Assembly (NCBI RefSeq): GCF_900156095.1
Contig: NZ_FTMJ01000004.1
Span: 1-64,000, forward strand
DNA from: Aeromonas sp. RU39B
GTDB taxonomy: Bacteria > Pseudomonadota > Gammaproteobacteria > Enterobacterales > Aeromonadaceae
Direction of reading: 5' to 3'
Length of the DNA stretch: 64,000 nt
Part shown: positions 38,701 to 48,315 of the stretch, in pieces
How the letters are laid out: the number at the start of each line of letters is the position of its first letter
Numbering within the stretch: the first letter of the stretch is position 1
Position numbers and translations under genes: made by a program
Notes under the pieces: generated by a model
Seen by the model: only the letters and a program-made list of their open reading frames with translations
What the model was told of the DNA's origin: nothing
Databases searched by the model: none

Positions 38701-39027
38701 ATGTACGAAATTCTGTTGGTTCTTTATCTGCTGATTTCGCTGGGTCTGATTGGCTTGGTGATGGTGCAGCAAGGTAAGGGAGCTGATATGGGTGCCTCCT
38801 TTGGCGCCGGCGCGTCGAATACCATCTTCGGCTCGTCCGGTTCAGGTAACTTCCTGACCCGTACAACTGCGATTTTAGCAACTCTGTTCTTCGTGATTAG
38901 TCTCGTGCTGGGCAACCTCTCCACGCACAAGCCGAAACAGGGTAGCGAGTGGGAAAACCTGCAGCAAACCCAGCAGGTGGAAAAGACTGAAGCGCCGGTA
39001 AAGAAAGACGCTGACGTTCCCAACTAA
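38701..39027 (+). CDS. secG: Protein-export membrane protein SecG
   Basis: 108 residues with two membrane helices (1-22 and about 55-75) joined by the conserved glycine-rich turn MGASFGAGASNTIFGSSG. It is the third subunit of the SecYEG channel. The tail after the second helix is charged. Followed at once by tRNA-Leu, exactly as in E. coli. Confidence 0.97.
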   Translation: MYEILLVLYLLISLGLIGLVMVQQGKGADMGASFGAGASNTIFGSSGSGNFLTRTTAILATLFFVISLVLGNLSTHKPKQGSEWENLQQTQQVEKTEAPVKKDADVPN

Positions 39028-39034
39028 GGTTTAT

Positions 39035-39119
39035 GCCGTGGTGGTGAAATTGGTAGACACGCTATCTTGAGGGGGTAGTGCCTCACGGTGTGCGGGTTCG
39101 AGTCCCGCCCACGGCACCA
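39035..39119 (+). tRNA. leuU: tRNA-Leu (anticodon GAG)
   Basis: 85 nt with encoded CCA. The anticodon arm CTATC-TTGAGGG-GGTAG shows GAG; the long variable arm of a class II tRNA is present. It is eight bases after secG, the position of leuU in E. coli. Confidence 0.96.
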
Positions 39120-39160
39120 ATTTTGAAGTGACCCGATGCAAATCGGGATATCCTGAAATC

Positions 39161-39189
39161 TTGAAGCATCAAGTTTGAATGGATATAAT
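39161..39189 (+). promoter_or_regulatory. Strong sigma-70 promoter of metY-rimP-nusA-infB
   Basis: TTGAAG (39161-39166), 17-bp spacer, perfect TATAAT (39184-39189), 16 bp before the initiator tRNA. Confidence 0.85.
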
Positions 39190-39205
39190 CTCGCACGATT
39201 TCGGA

Positions 39206-39282
<77 letters not shown>

Positions 39283-39346
39283 AATTTCACGCTTTCCACT
39301 GCTCAGGAAAGCGGTCGCTGCGAGGCGACAATCAGGGTAAAGCGCC

Positions 39347-39374
39347 AAGCCCCGATTTGATATCGGGGCTTTTT
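39347..39374 (+). terminator. Terminator between metY and rimP
   Basis: 10-bp stem (39347-39356 with 39362-39371), 5-nt loop, T tail. Transcription must pass it to reach rimP-nusA-infB; in E. coli read-through at such sites is part of NusA control. Confidence 0.88.
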
Positions 39375-39445
39375 GTTATGTGCGATTTACTCTGATCTGA
39401 TCAGACCTGGGCTTTATGCCCTTTTTTGTTTTTCGGAGGGTGACT

Positions 39446-39904
39446 TTGGCTACCTTGGAACAACGTTTGACTGAGTTGTTTGCTACCCCGATCGAAGCGT
39501 TGGGCTTTGAGTTGTGGGGCATCGAATTTATTCGTGCCGGCAAACACTCCACTCTGCGTGTCTATATCGACAGCGAGAATGGTATCACCGTCGATAACTG
39601 TGCTGAGGTTAGTTATCAGGTTGGTGCACTGCTGGATGTGGAAGACCCCATCATCGAGGAGTATCACCTGGAAGTCTCCTCACCCGGACTGGATCGGATG
39701 CTGTTTAGCGTGGCCCAGTTCGAAAAATATGTGGGCCAGGAGGCGGCGATAACGCTTCGGATGGCTACAAACAATCGCCGCAAGTTCAAGGGCGTAATCA
39801 AAGCTGTTCAGGGCGATATGATCACTCTGACGGTCGATGGTAAGGACGAAGTACTGGCTTTCACCAACATTCAGAAAGCCAACATTGTGCCGCACTTTGG
39901 TTAA
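39446..39904 (+). CDS. rimP: Ribosome maturation factor RimP
   Basis: 152 residues. It is needed for maturation of the 30S subunit. The family blocks [11 protein letters not shown] and [15 protein letters not shown] are present, and the C-terminal SH3-like domain ends [10 protein letters not shown]. The start is TTG at 39446, because GGAGGG ends five bases before it and the protein then opens MATLEQRL like E. coli RimP; GTG at 39440 is possible but sits on the ribosome site. nusA follows after 14 bp. Confidence 0.94.
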   Translation: MATLEQRLTELFATPIEALGFELWGIEFIRAGKHSTLRVYIDSENGITVDNCAEVSYQVGALLDVEDPIIEEYHLEVSSPGLDRMLFSVAQFEKYVGQEAAITLRMATNNRRKFKGVIKAVQGDMITLTVDGKDEVLAFTNIQKANIVPHFG

Positions 39905-39918
39905 CGAGGCTTTTCCAC

Positions 39919-41418
39919 ATGAATAAAGAGATTTTGCTGGTCGTTGACGCAGTTTCCAACGAAAAGGCCGTTCCTCGCGAGAAGATCTTCCAAGCGCTGG
40001 AGACCGCACTGGCCACCGCGACCAAGAAGAAATATGAAGGCGAGATCGAAGTACGTGTCGCCATCGACCGCAAGACCGGTGATTTTGATACGTTCCGCCG
40101 CTGGAAGGTGATTGGCGACCAGGCCGAGATGGAAAACCCGTACGCCGAGATCACCCTTGAAGCCGCTCAGGTTGAAGAACCGGAAATCCAGCTTGGTGAA
40201 TATGTCGAAGATCAGATCGAATCGGTGACCTTCGACCGTATCACCACTCAGACCGCCAAGCAGGTTATCGTGCAGAAAGTGCGCGAAGCCGAGCGCTCCC
40301 AAGTCGTTGAGCAGTTCAAGGACAAGGAAGGCTCCATCATCAGTGGCGTGGTTAAAAAGAGTAATCGTGACAACGTGATTCTGGATCTCGGCAGCAACGC
40401 CGAAGCCGTGATCTTCCGTGATGACATGCTGCCGCGCGAAACCTTCCGCCCGGGTGACCGTGTTCGCGGTCTGCTCTATGCCGTTCGTCCGGAAGCGCGT
40501 GGTTCCCAGCTGTTTGTCAGCCGCTCCAGCCCGGACTTCCTCAAAGAGTTGTTCCGTATTGAAGTGCCGGAAATCGGTGAAGAGGTTATCCAGATCATGG
40601 GTGCGGCTCGTGACCCGGGTTCCCGCGCCAAGATCGCGGTAAAAACCAATGATCGTCGTATCGATCCGATCGGTGCCTGTATCGGTATGCGTGGTGCTCG
40701 TGTTCAGGCGGTTTCCGCTGAACTGGGTGGCGAACGTGCTGATATCGTGCTGTATGATGACAACCCGGCTCAGTACGTCATCAATGCCATGGCTCCGGCC
40801 GATGTGGCTTCCATCATTGTGGATGAAGATCGCCACACCATGGACATCGCGGTGGAAGCAGCCAACCTGGCGCAAGCCATCGGCCGTAACGGTCAAAACG
40901 TGCGCCTGGCTTCCCAGCTGACCGGTTGGGAGCTGAACGTCATGACCGTTGAGGACATGCGTACCAAGCACCAGGCCGAAAATGATCGCATCATCAGCCT
41001 CTTCACCAATGCACTCGATATCGACGACGACTTTGCCGAGATGCTGATGGAAGAGGGTTTCTCCACCCTGGAAGAGATCGCCTATGTACCGGTAGCAGAG
41101 CTGCTGGCCATTGACGGTCTGGATGAAACCATGGTGGAAGAGCTGCGCAAGCGTGCCAAGGACGCTCTGACGACCAAGGCACTGGCCAGCGAAGAGTCCC
41201 GGGAAGGGGTTGAACCGACTGAAGAGCTGTTGGCTCTGCAAGGGCTGGATCACCCGACCGCTTATGCCCTGGCTGCCCGTGGCATCGGTACCCTGGAAGA
41301 CCTGGCAGAGCAAGGCATTGATGACCTTGCTGATATCGAAGGGCTGACCGCCGAGAAGGCCGGTGAGCTGATTATGGCTGCTCGCAATATCTGTTGGTTC
41401 GGAGAGCAGTCTGAGTGA
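39919..41418 (+). CDS. nusA: Transcription termination/antitermination protein NusA
   Basis: 499 residues. Domains in order: N-terminal RNA polymerase-binding domain (1-130), S1 (about 135-200), two KH domains (about 230-345) with the block [15 protein letters not shown], and two acidic repeats at the C-terminus (about 360-490). It controls pausing, termination and antitermination. Second protein gene of rimP-nusA-infB. Confidence 0.98.
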   Translation: MNKEILLVVDAVSNEKAVPREKIFQALETALATATKKKYEGEIEVRVAIDRKTGDFDTFRRWKVIGDQAEMENPYAEITLEAAQVEEPEIQLGEYVEDQIESVTFDRITTQTAKQVIVQKVREAERSQVVEQFKDKEGSIISGVVKKSNRDNVILDLGSNAEAVIFRDDMLPRETFRPGDRVRGLLYAVRPEARGSQLFVSRSSPDFLKELFRIEVPEIGEEVIQIMGAARDPGSRAKIAVKTNDRRIDPIGACIGMRGARVQAVSAELGGERADIVLYDDNPAQYVINAMAPADVASIIVDEDRHTMDIAVEAANLAQAIGRNGQNVRLASQLTGWELNVMTVEDMRTKHQAENDRIISLFTNALDIDDDFAEMLMEEGFSTLEEIAYVPVAELLAIDGLDETMVEELRKRAKDALTTKALASEESREGVEPTEELLALQGLDHPTAYALAARGIGTLEDLAEQGIDDLADIEGLTAEKAGELIMAARNICWFGEQSE

Positions 41419-41437
41419 GATCAAACGGAGGTAATGA

Positions 41438-44137
41438 ATGGCAGAAGTCACAGTAAAACAACTTGCCACTGACATCGACACACCGGTTGATCGTCTTCTC
41501 CAGCAGTTTGCAGCGGCCGGTATCGACAAGAGCAAGGCCGACGATATGGTTAGCGAGTCTGAAAAGCAGACTCTGCTGACCCATTTGAAAAAACAGCATG
41601 GTGGTGACGAGACCGTTGCGCCTGCCCGCATGACCTTGCAGCGCAAGACCAAGAGCACTCTGAGTGTTCAGGGTACCGGCGGCAAGAACAAGGAAGTGCA
41701 GGTAGAAGTGCGCAAGTCTCGCACCTATGTGAGACGCTCGGCGCTGGAAGATCAACAGCGTCAGGAAGCCGAAGACACAGCGCGTTTGGAAGCAGAAGAG
41801 AAAGCCCGCCACGAAGCCGAAGAAAAGGCTCGTCGTGAGGCTGAAGAGAAGGCTCGCCTTGCGGCTGAGCAGACTCGCCTGGAAGCTGAGGAAAAGGCGC
41901 GAATCGAGGCAGAGAAAAAGGCTCGACAGGCTCAACCACAGCCCGCCAAAGCCGCCGATAGCAAAGCTCAGCAAGAGGCAGAGAAGATGGCCAAGCGCGA
42001 AGCAGAAGAACTGAAGCGCCAACAGGAAGCAGCCGCCATTAAAAAAGCGGAAGAACTGGCAGCCGCCAAGGCGGAAGAAGCCCGCCGTATGGCTGAAGAA
42101 AACGCGGCCCGCTGGGCTGAAGAAGATGCCAAGCGTGCCACCGAGAGCAGTGACTATCACGTCACTACCTCCATGCATGCTCGTGCAGCTGAAGATGAAG
42201 AAGACAGCAAGGAAGAGAGCCGCCGTCGTACTGCCGCTGCTGCCAAGGGTCCCAAGAAGACCGGCCGCCGCGAAGACGACCGTGATGATCGTTCCCGCGA
42301 CCCGCGTGCTCGCAAGGGCAAGCGTGGCAAGATGGCTACCCCGAACGCCATGAAGCACGGCTTTAACAAGCCGGCTGCTCCGGTCAACCGCGAAGTGGTG
42401 ATCGGCGAAACCATCAGTGTGGCCGAACTGGCTAACAAGATGGCCGTCAAGGGCGTGGAAGTCATCAAGGCCATGATGAAGATGGGCGCCATGGCGACCA
42501 TCAACCAGGTGATCGATCAGGAGACCGCCCAACTGGTGGCCGAAGAGATGGGTCACAAGGTAGTACTGCGTCGTGAGAACGAGCTGGAAGAAGCCGTTCT
42601 GTCTGACCGTGACGAGACCTCCGAAGCCAAGCCGCGCGCACCGGTTGTGACCATCATGGGTCACGTTGACCACGGTAAGACTTCGCTGCTCGACTACATC
42701 CGTAAGGCCAAGGTTGCTGCTGGCGAAGCCGGTGGTATTACCCAGCACATCGGTGCGTATCACGTACAAACCGAAAGCGGCATGATCACCTTCCTGGATA
42801 CCCCGGGTCACGCGGCGTTTACCTCGATGCGTGCTCGTGGTGCCAAGGCGACCGATATCGTGGTTCTGGTTGTAGCGGCCGATGACGGCGTCATGCCGCA
42901 AACCATCGAAGCTATCCAGCACGCCAAGGCTGCCGGTGTGCCGCTGGTCGTGGCGGTGAACAAGATTGACAAGCCGGAAGCCGATCCGGATCGCGTTAAG
43001 ACCGAGCTGGCTCGTTATAACGTGATGTCCGAAGATTGGGGCGGTGATAGCCAATTCGTCCACGTCTCCGCCAAGAGCGGTGAAGGTATCGACGAGCTGC
43101 TCGAAGCCATCCTGATCCAGGCCGAAGTGCTTGAGCTCAAGGCCGTGGTTGATGGCATGGCCAGCGGTGTGGTCATCGAGTCCTTCCTCGACAAGGGCCG
43201 TGGCCCGATTGCTACCGTGCTGGTACAAGAAGGTACCCTGCGTCAAGGCGACATCGTGCTGTGTGGTCTCGAATACGGTCGTGTTCGTGCCATGCGTAAC
43301 GAACTGGGCAAAGAGATCAAGGAAGCCGGTCCTTCCCTGCCGGTGGAAATTCTGGGTCTGTCTGGTGTTCCGTCTGCCGGTGACGAAGCTACCGTTGTAC
43401 GTGACGAGAAGAAGGCCCGTGAAGTGGCTCTCTATCGTCAAGGCAAGTTCCGCGAAGTCAAGCTGGCTCGCCAGCAGAAGGCCAAGCTGGAGAACATGTT
43501 CGCCAACATGACCGAGGGCGAAGTGTCCGAAGTCAACGTGGTGCTCAAGGCCGACGTACAGGGCTCCGTGGAAGCAATCTGCGACGCACTGGTCAAGCTC
43601 TCCACCGACGAAGTGAAGGTGAAGATTGTGGGTTCCGGTGTCGGTGGTATCACCGAAACCGACGCTACCCTGGCTGCTGCTTCCAGCGCGATCTTGGTGG
43701 GCTTCAACGTCCGTGCCGACGCGTCTGCCCGCAAGGTTATCGATGCTGAAAGCCTGGATCTGCGTTACTACTCGGTCATCTATGATCTGATCGACGAAGT
43801 GAAGCAGGCCATGAGCGGTATGCTGGCTCCGGAATACAAGCAGGAGATCATCGGTCTGGCCGAAGTGCGTGACGTGTTCAAGTCGCCCAAGTTCGGTGCT
43901 GTTGCCGGCTGTATGGTCACCGAGGGCGTGGTCAAGCGCTCCAACCGTATCCGTGTGCTGCGTGACAACGTGGTTATCTACGAAGGTGAGCTGGAATCTC
44001 TGCGCCGCTTTAAGGATGACGTCAACGAAGTCAAGAACGGCTACGAGTGCGGTATCGCGGTTAAGAACTACAATGACGTGCGGGTCGGCGACCAGATTGA
44101 AGTTTACGAGACGGTGGAAATCCAGCGTACTCTGTAA
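41438..44137 (+). CDS. infB: Translation initiation factor IF-2
   Basis: 899 residues. An N-terminal IF2-N domain (1-50), a long charged region of Ala/Glu/Lys/Arg repeats (about 100-290, AEEKAR-type), a second IF2-N domain (about 320-375), the GTPase domain (G1 GHVDHGKT at 408-415; NKID specificity motif), and the C-terminal domains that bind fMet-tRNA. It brings the initiator tRNA to the 30S subunit. Shorter forms from internal starts are known in E. coli; they cannot be assigned here. Confidence 0.98.
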   Translation: MAEVTVKQLATDIDTPVDRLLQQFAAAGIDKSKADDMVSESEKQTLLTHLKKQHGGDETVAPARMTLQRKTKSTLSVQGTGGKNKEVQVEVRKSRTYVRRSALEDQQRQEAEDTARLEAEEKARHEAEEKARREAEEKARLAAEQTRLEAEEKARIEAEKKARQAQPQPAKAADSKAQQEAEKMAKREAEELKRQQEAAAIKKAEELAAAKAEEARRMAEENAARWAEEDAKRATESSDYHVTTSMHARAAEDEEDSKEESRRRTAAAAKGPKKTGRREDDRDDRSRDPRARKGKRGKMATPNAMKHGFNKPAAPVNREVVIGETISVAELANKMAVKGVEVIKAMMKMGAMATINQVIDQETAQLVAEEMGHKVVLRRENELEEAVLSDRDETSEAKPRAPVVTIMGHVDHGKTSLLDYIRKAKVAAGEAGGITQHIGAYHVQTESGMITFLDTPGHAAFTSMRARGAKATDIVVLVVAADDGVMPQTIEAIQHAKAAGVPLVVAVNKIDKPEADPDRVKTELARYNVMSEDWGGDSQFVHVSAKSGEGIDELLEAILIQAEVLELKAVVDGMASGVVIESFLDKGRGPIATVLVQEGTLRQGDIVLCGLEYGRVRAMRNELGKEIKEAGPSLPVEILGLSGVPSAGDEATVVRDEKKAREVALYRQGKFREVKLARQQKAKLENMFANMTEGEVSEVNVVLKADVQGSVEAICDALVKLSTDEVKVKIVGSGVGGITETDATLAAASSAILVGFNVRADASARKVIDAESLDLRYYSVIYDLIDEVKQAMSGMLAPEYKQEIIGLAEVRDVFKSPKFGAVAGCMVTEGVVKRSNRIRVLRDNVVIYEGELESLRRFKDDVNEVKNGYECGIAVKNYNDVRVGDQIEVYETVEIQRTL

Positions 44138-44151
44138 CTCAAACGTCTACT

Positions 44152-44173
44152 GGGGGGCTGCGGCCCCCCTTTA
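44152..44173 (+). terminator. GC hairpin between infB and rbfA
   Basis: 7-bp pure G-C stem (44152-44158 with 44163-44169), UGCG-type loop, then only three T. Probably a weak terminator or mRNA stabiliser. Confidence 0.5.
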
Positions 44174-44187
44174 TCGCAGGTATCAAC

Positions 44188-44595
44188 ATGGCGAAAGAAT
44201 TCAGTCGGACCCGTCGGGTCGGACAACAGATCCAGCGTGAAATCGCGCTGATTCTGCAGCGCGAGATGAAAGATCCGCGCATCGGGATGGTGACTGTGTC
44301 GGACGTAGAGGTCTCGCGAGATCTCAACTACGCCAAGGTCTATGTCACCTTCTTGCAACTGGACAACGATGCTGAACGCATCAAGGAAGCCCTGGCCATT
44401 CTGACCGAGGCTGCCGGTTATATTCGCAGTCTGCTTGGCAGTGCCATGCGTCTGCGTGTCGTACCTGAACTGCGGTTCTACTACGACGAAACCCTGGTAG
44501 AAGGGATGCGCATGTCCAACCTGGTCAGCACGACCATCCGGGACGACAAGCGCCGCATGGCCGAAGCTGGCCGCTCTGAAGAGGAAGAAAACTGA
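44188..44595 (+). CDS. rbfA: Ribosome-binding factor A
   Basis: 135 residues, a KH-like fold. It binds the 30S subunit near helix 1 of 16S rRNA during late maturation and cold adaptation. The family blocks [20 protein letters not shown] and [19 protein letters not shown] are present. Start has GCAGG upstream. truB begins two bases after its stop. Confidence 0.97.
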   Translation: MAKEFSRTRRVGQQIQREIALILQREMKDPRIGMVTVSDVEVSRDLNYAKVYVTFLQLDNDAERIKEALAILTEAAGYIRSLLGSAMRLRVVPELRFYYDETLVEGMRMSNLVSTTIRDDKRRMAEAGRSEEEEN

Positions 44596-44597
44596 AG

Positions 44598-45548
44598 ATG
44601 TCTCGAAGACGTCGTTTCAAGGGCCGTGAAGTGCACGGCATTTTGCTGCTCGACAAACCGGCCGGGTTGACCTCCAACGATGTGTTGCAGCAGGTCAAAC
44701 GGATTTACAACGCCGCCAAGGCCGGTCACACCGGTGCGCTCGATCCTCTTGCCACCGGTATGCTGCCCATCTGTTTGGGCGAAGCGACCAAGTTTTCCCA
44801 GTTCCTGCTCGACGCTGACAAGCGTTATCAGGTCACTGCCAAGCTGGGTGTGCGTACCGATACCAGCGACGCCGATGGCGCCGTCGTATCGACCCGCCCG
44901 GTCAATGTGGCAACTGGCGACATCATCGAAGCGCTCGACAAGTTCCGCGGTCCCATCATGCAGGTGCCGTCGATGTATTCGGCGCTCAAGCACAATGGCC
45001 GTCCGCTCTACGAATATGCCCGTGAAGGCATCGAGATCGAGCGTGAAGCCCGCCCCATTACCATCTATGAGCTCAAGCTCATCAGTGTGGAAGGGGACGA
45101 GATCAAGATGGAAGTGCACTGCAGCAAGGGCACCTACATCCGCTCTCTGGTCGACGATCTGGGCGAACTGCTCGGCTGTGGCGCTCACGTCACCGCCCTG
45201 CGCCGTACCCAGGTTGCCCAGTATCCCTATGACCGGATGCTGACACTGGAACAGCTCGAGTGCATCTTCGAGCACGCCCGTGCCCAGACCGTGCCGCCGC
45301 GCGAGCATCTCGACCCGCTGTTGCTGCCGATGGACACCGCAGTTGCCTCGTTGCCGGAAGTCAATTTGCAGCCAGCTGTGGCCGCTTACGTCAACCAGGG
45401 CCAGGCGGTTCAGGTGGCGGGGGCGCCGCAAGAAGGGCTGGTGCGCATGACCGTTGGCACCGAGCGCGAATTTATCGGGGTCGGTGAAATCGACGATGAT
45501 GGCCGTGTGGCTCCGCGCCGCCTGGTCCGTCTCGGCGAAGAAGAGTGA
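44598..45548 (+). CDS. truB: tRNA pseudouridine(55) synthase TruB
   Basis: 316 residues. It forms pseudouridine 55 in the T loop of tRNAs. The catalytic aspartate lies in [14 protein letters not shown], and [10 protein letters not shown] is at the N-terminus. The C-terminal PUA-like domain spans about 250-310. It is coupled to rbfA. Confidence 0.98.
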   Translation: MSRRRRFKGREVHGILLLDKPAGLTSNDVLQQVKRIYNAAKAGHTGALDPLATGMLPICLGEATKFSQFLLDADKRYQVTAKLGVRTDTSDADGAVVSTRPVNVATGDIIEALDKFRGPIMQVPSMYSALKHNGRPLYEYAREGIEIEREARPITIYELKLISVEGDEIKMEVHCSKGTYIRSLVDDLGELLGCGAHVTALRRTQVAQYPYDRMLTLEQLECIFEHARAQTVPPREHLDPLLLPMDTAVASLPEVNLQPAVAAYVNQGQAVQVAGAPQEGLVRMTVGTEREFIGVGEIDDDGRVAPRRLVRLGEEE

Positions 45549-45574
45549 CCCCTTGGCGGTGTGCCATCCTGTCG

Positions 45575-45602
45575 TTGCCAAGTCTGGCAAAGATGGTATC
45601 AT
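45575..45602 (+). promoter_or_regulatory. rpsO promoter
   Basis: TTGCCA (45575-45580), 16-bp spacer, TATCAT (45597-45602), 70 bp before rpsO. The resulting leader of about 60 nt could hold the S15 autoregulatory structure known from E. coli. Confidence 0.7.
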
Positions 45603-45671
45603 ACCGCCCTCATTTCACGGCTGAATTAGAGATTGGCTGTGAACCTTTAAACACTCTGCTGGAGTACTGAC

Positions 45672-45941
45672 ATGTCTCTAAACGCTGAAATCAAGGCTCA
45701 AATCGTTGCCGAACACGCTCGTGGCGCCAACGACACCGGTTCCCCCGAGGTTCAGGTAGCCCTGCTGACTGCCCAGATCAACCACCTGCAAGATCACTTC
45801 AAGCAGCACGCCAAGGACCACCACGGTCGTCGCGGTCTGCTGCGCATGGTTTCCCAGCGTCGTAAGCTGCTGGACTACCTGAAGCGCAAGGACTCCGAGC
45901 GTTATGCCGCTCTGATCGCCAAGCTGGGTCTGCGTCGCTAA
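45672..45941 (+). CDS. rpsO: 30S ribosomal protein S15
   Basis: 89 residues, exactly the usual length. It binds the central domain of 16S rRNA early in 30S assembly and takes part in bridge B4. Family sequence [19 protein letters not shown] and the [15 protein letters not shown] helix are present. It has its own promoter and terminator, upstream of pnp as in E. coli. Confidence 0.98.
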   Translation: MSLNAEIKAQIVAEHARGANDTGSPEVQVALLTAQINHLQDHFKQHAKDHHGRRGLLRMVSQRRKLLDYLKRKDSERYAALIAKLGLRR

Positions 45942-45961
45942 TCGACGGCAAGATTTCAAGC

Positions 45962-45995
45962 AAGAGGGGGAACCGCAAGGTTCCCCCTTTTTTTC
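45962..45995 (+). terminator. rpsO intrinsic terminator
   Basis: 9-bp core stem (45966-45974 with 45979-45987) closed by a GCAA tetraloop, extended by A-T pairs and a long T run; 20 bases after the rpsO stop. Confidence 0.92.
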
Positions 45996-46051
45996 ATTAC
46001 CAATTCGGGACTTGGCCCCTGTTGCGCCGTTACCTTTTGGTATGAATCAAG

Positions 46052-46057
46052 TATACT
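46052..46057 (+). promoter_or_regulatory. Possible pnp promoter (-10)
   Basis: TATACT at 46052-46057 inside the 12-bp palindrome CAAGTATACTTG, 44 bp before pnp. The -35 is poor (TTACCT at 46030). No long RNase III-type hairpin is visible in the leader. Confidence 0.35.
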
Positions 46058-46100
46058 TGTGCGCGAAATTTGAAGGCCAAATTGATAAAAGGAAATTCAC

Positions 46101-48242
46101 GTGAATCCTATTGTAAAGTCTTTCCAGTACGGTCAACACACCGTCACTCTCGAAACCGGCATGATGGCCCGCCAGGCCACCGGTGCGGTCATGGTCAGCA
46201 TGGACGACACCTGCGTGTTCGTTACCGTGGTAGGCAAGAAAGAGGCTGATCCCGGCCGCGATTTCTTCCCGCTGACTGTTAACTACCAGGAGCGTACCTA
46301 CGCTGCCGGTCGTATCCCGGGTGGTTTCTTCCGTCGTGAAGGCCGTCCGAGCGAGGGTGAAACCCTGATCGCGCGTCTGATTGACCGCCCGATCCGTCCG
46401 CTGTTCCCGGAAGGCTTCCTCAATGAGGTTCAGGTGGTTGCCACTGTGATGTCGGTAAACCCGCTGGTTTCCCCGGACATCGTTGCCATGATCGGTGCCT
46501 CTGCCGCCCTGGCTGTTTCCGGCATTCCGTTCAACGGCCCGATCGGTGCTGCCCGCGTTGGTTACCTCAATGGCCAATACCTGCTGAACCCGACCGTGAA
46601 AGAGCTGGAAACCAGCCAACTGGATCTGGTTGTTGCCGGTACTGCCAGCGCCGTGCTGATGGTTGAATCTGAAGCCGCCATTCTGCCGGAAGACGTGATG
46701 CTGGGCGCCGTGGTGTATGGCCACGAGCAACTGCAAACCGTTATCTCTGCCATCAAGGAATTTGCCGCAGAAGCTGGCGCCACGCCGTGGGCCTGGGTTG
46801 CTCCTGCTGTTAACCAGTCCCTGAAGGACCAGGTTGCCGCGCTGGCCACTAGCGATCTGGGTGAAGCCTATCGCATCACCGAGAAGGCTGTTCGCTACGA
46901 AGCCATCGCTGGCATCAAGCAACGTGTTGTTGAGCAGATGGTTGCTGCTGACGCCTCGCTGGATCCGAAGAAGATCGGCGAAGAGTTCCACAACCTGGAA
47001 AGCCGCATCGTGCGTGGCCGTGTTGTGCGTGGCGAACCGCGTATCGACGGTCGTGATCCGCACATGATCCGTGCCCTGAACGTGGCCACTGGCGTACTGC
47101 CGCGTACTCACGGCTCTGCCCTGTTCACCCGTGGTGAAACCCAGGCGCTGGTCGTTGCCACCCTCGGTACCGAGCGTGATGCCCAGAACATCGACGAGCT
47201 GACCGGCAACCGCGCCGATCGCTTCATGCTGCACTACAACTTCCCGCCCTATTGCGTGGGTGAAACCGGCATGATGGGTAGCCCGAAGCGCCGCGAAATC
47301 GGTCACGGCCGTCTGGCCAAGCGCGGCGTTGCTGCCGTGATGCCGAGTGCCGACGAATTCCCGTACGTGGTTCGTGTGGTGTCTGAAATCACTGAATCCA
47401 ACGGCTCCTCCTCCATGGCTTCCGTGTGCGGCTCCTCGCTGGCACTGATGGACGCCGGTGTGCCGATCAAGGCTTCCGTCGCCGGTATCGCCATGGGTCT
47501 GGTGAAGGAAGAAGACGGTTTCGTGGTTCTCTCCGACATCCTGGGTGACGAAGACCACCTGGGCGACATGGACTTCAAGGTAGCCGGTACCACCGAAGGT
47601 GTGACCGCGCTGCAGATGGACATCAAGATCGAGGGTATCACCAAGGAGATCATGCAGATCGCCCTGAAGCAGGCTCGTGAAGCCCGTCTGCATATCCTCA
47701 AGGTTATGGATGAAGCCATCAGCGCTCCGCGTGCCGAGATCTCCGATTTCGCTCCGCGCATCCACACCATCAAGATCAACCCGGAGAAGATCAAGGACGT
47801 CATCGGTAAGGGTGGCTCTGTGATCCGTGCTCTGACCGAAGAGACCGGCACCAACATCGAGCTCGATGATGACGGTACTGTCCGCATCGCCGCTGTTGAT
47901 GGTGATGCCGCCAAGGAAGCCATCCGTCGTATCGAAGCGATCACTGCCGAAGTGGAAGTGGGTCGTATCTACGAAGGTAAGGTGGTTCGTCTGGCTGACT
48001 TCGGTGCCTTCGTCAACATCCTGCCGGGCAAGGATGGTCTGGTGCACATCTCCCAGATCACCGACGAGCGCGTGCAAAACGTGGCTGACTACCTCAAGGT
48101 TGGCGATGTGGTGAAGGTGAAGGTACTGGAAGTTGACCGTCAAGGTCGTGTCCGTCTCTCCATCAAGGAAGCCAACACCAGCGTCGCTCCGGCTGCTGCT
48201 GAGGCTCCGGTTGCCGCTGCTGATGAGCCGGCTGCTGAATAA
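46101..48242 (+). CDS. pnp: Polyribonucleotide nucleotidyltransferase (PNPase)
   Basis: 713 residues. A phosphorolytic 3'-5' exoribonuclease and degradosome part. Two RNase PH-like domains (about 1-210 and 310-545), a KH domain (about 555-615, with the loop [14 protein letters not shown]) and an S1 domain (about 622-690, [18 protein letters not shown]) are in order. The tail is A/E/P-rich. The start is GTG at 46101 with AAGGA eight bases upstream. Confidence 0.98.
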   Translation: MNPIVKSFQYGQHTVTLETGMMARQATGAVMVSMDDTCVFVTVVGKKEADPGRDFFPLTVNYQERTYAAGRIPGGFFRREGRPSEGETLIARLIDRPIRPLFPEGFLNEVQVVATVMSVNPLVSPDIVAMIGASAALAVSGIPFNGPIGAARVGYLNGQYLLNPTVKELETSQLDLVVAGTASAVLMVESEAAILPEDVMLGAVVYGHEQLQTVISAIKEFAAEAGATPWAWVAPAVNQSLKDQVAALATSDLGEAYRITEKAVRYEAIAGIKQRVVEQMVAADASLDPKKIGEEFHNLESRIVRGRVVRGEPRIDGRDPHMIRALNVATGVLPRTHGSALFTRGETQALVVATLGTERDAQNIDELTGNRADRFMLHYNFPPYCVGETGMMGSPKRREIGHGRLAKRGVAAVMPSADEFPYVVRVVSEITESNGSSSMASVCGSSLALMDAGVPIKASVAGIAMGLVKEEDGFVVLSDILGDEDHLGDMDFKVAGTTEGVTALQMDIKIEGITKEIMQIALKQAREARLHILKVMDEAISAPRAEISDFAPRIHTIKINPEKIKDVIGKGGSVIRALTEETGTNIELDDDGTVRIAAVDGDAAKEAIRRIEAITAEVEVGRIYEGKVVRLADFGAFVNILPGKDGLVHISQITDERVQNVADYLKVGDVVKVKVLEVDRQGRVRLSIKEANTSVAPAAAEAPVAAADEPAAE

Positions 48243-48257
48243 GGGATTATCCCTGCT

Positions 48258-48287
48258 AAAAAAACCGCCCATTCGGGCGGTTTTTTT
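48258..48287. terminator. pnp terminator, likely bidirectional
   Basis: Perfect 13-bp stem including A/T flanks (48258-48270 with 48275-48287), loop attc; between convergent pnp and malS. Confidence 0.92.
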
Positions 48288-48315
48288 ATTCTTTGCGATT
48301 GGCCACTAACGTAAG

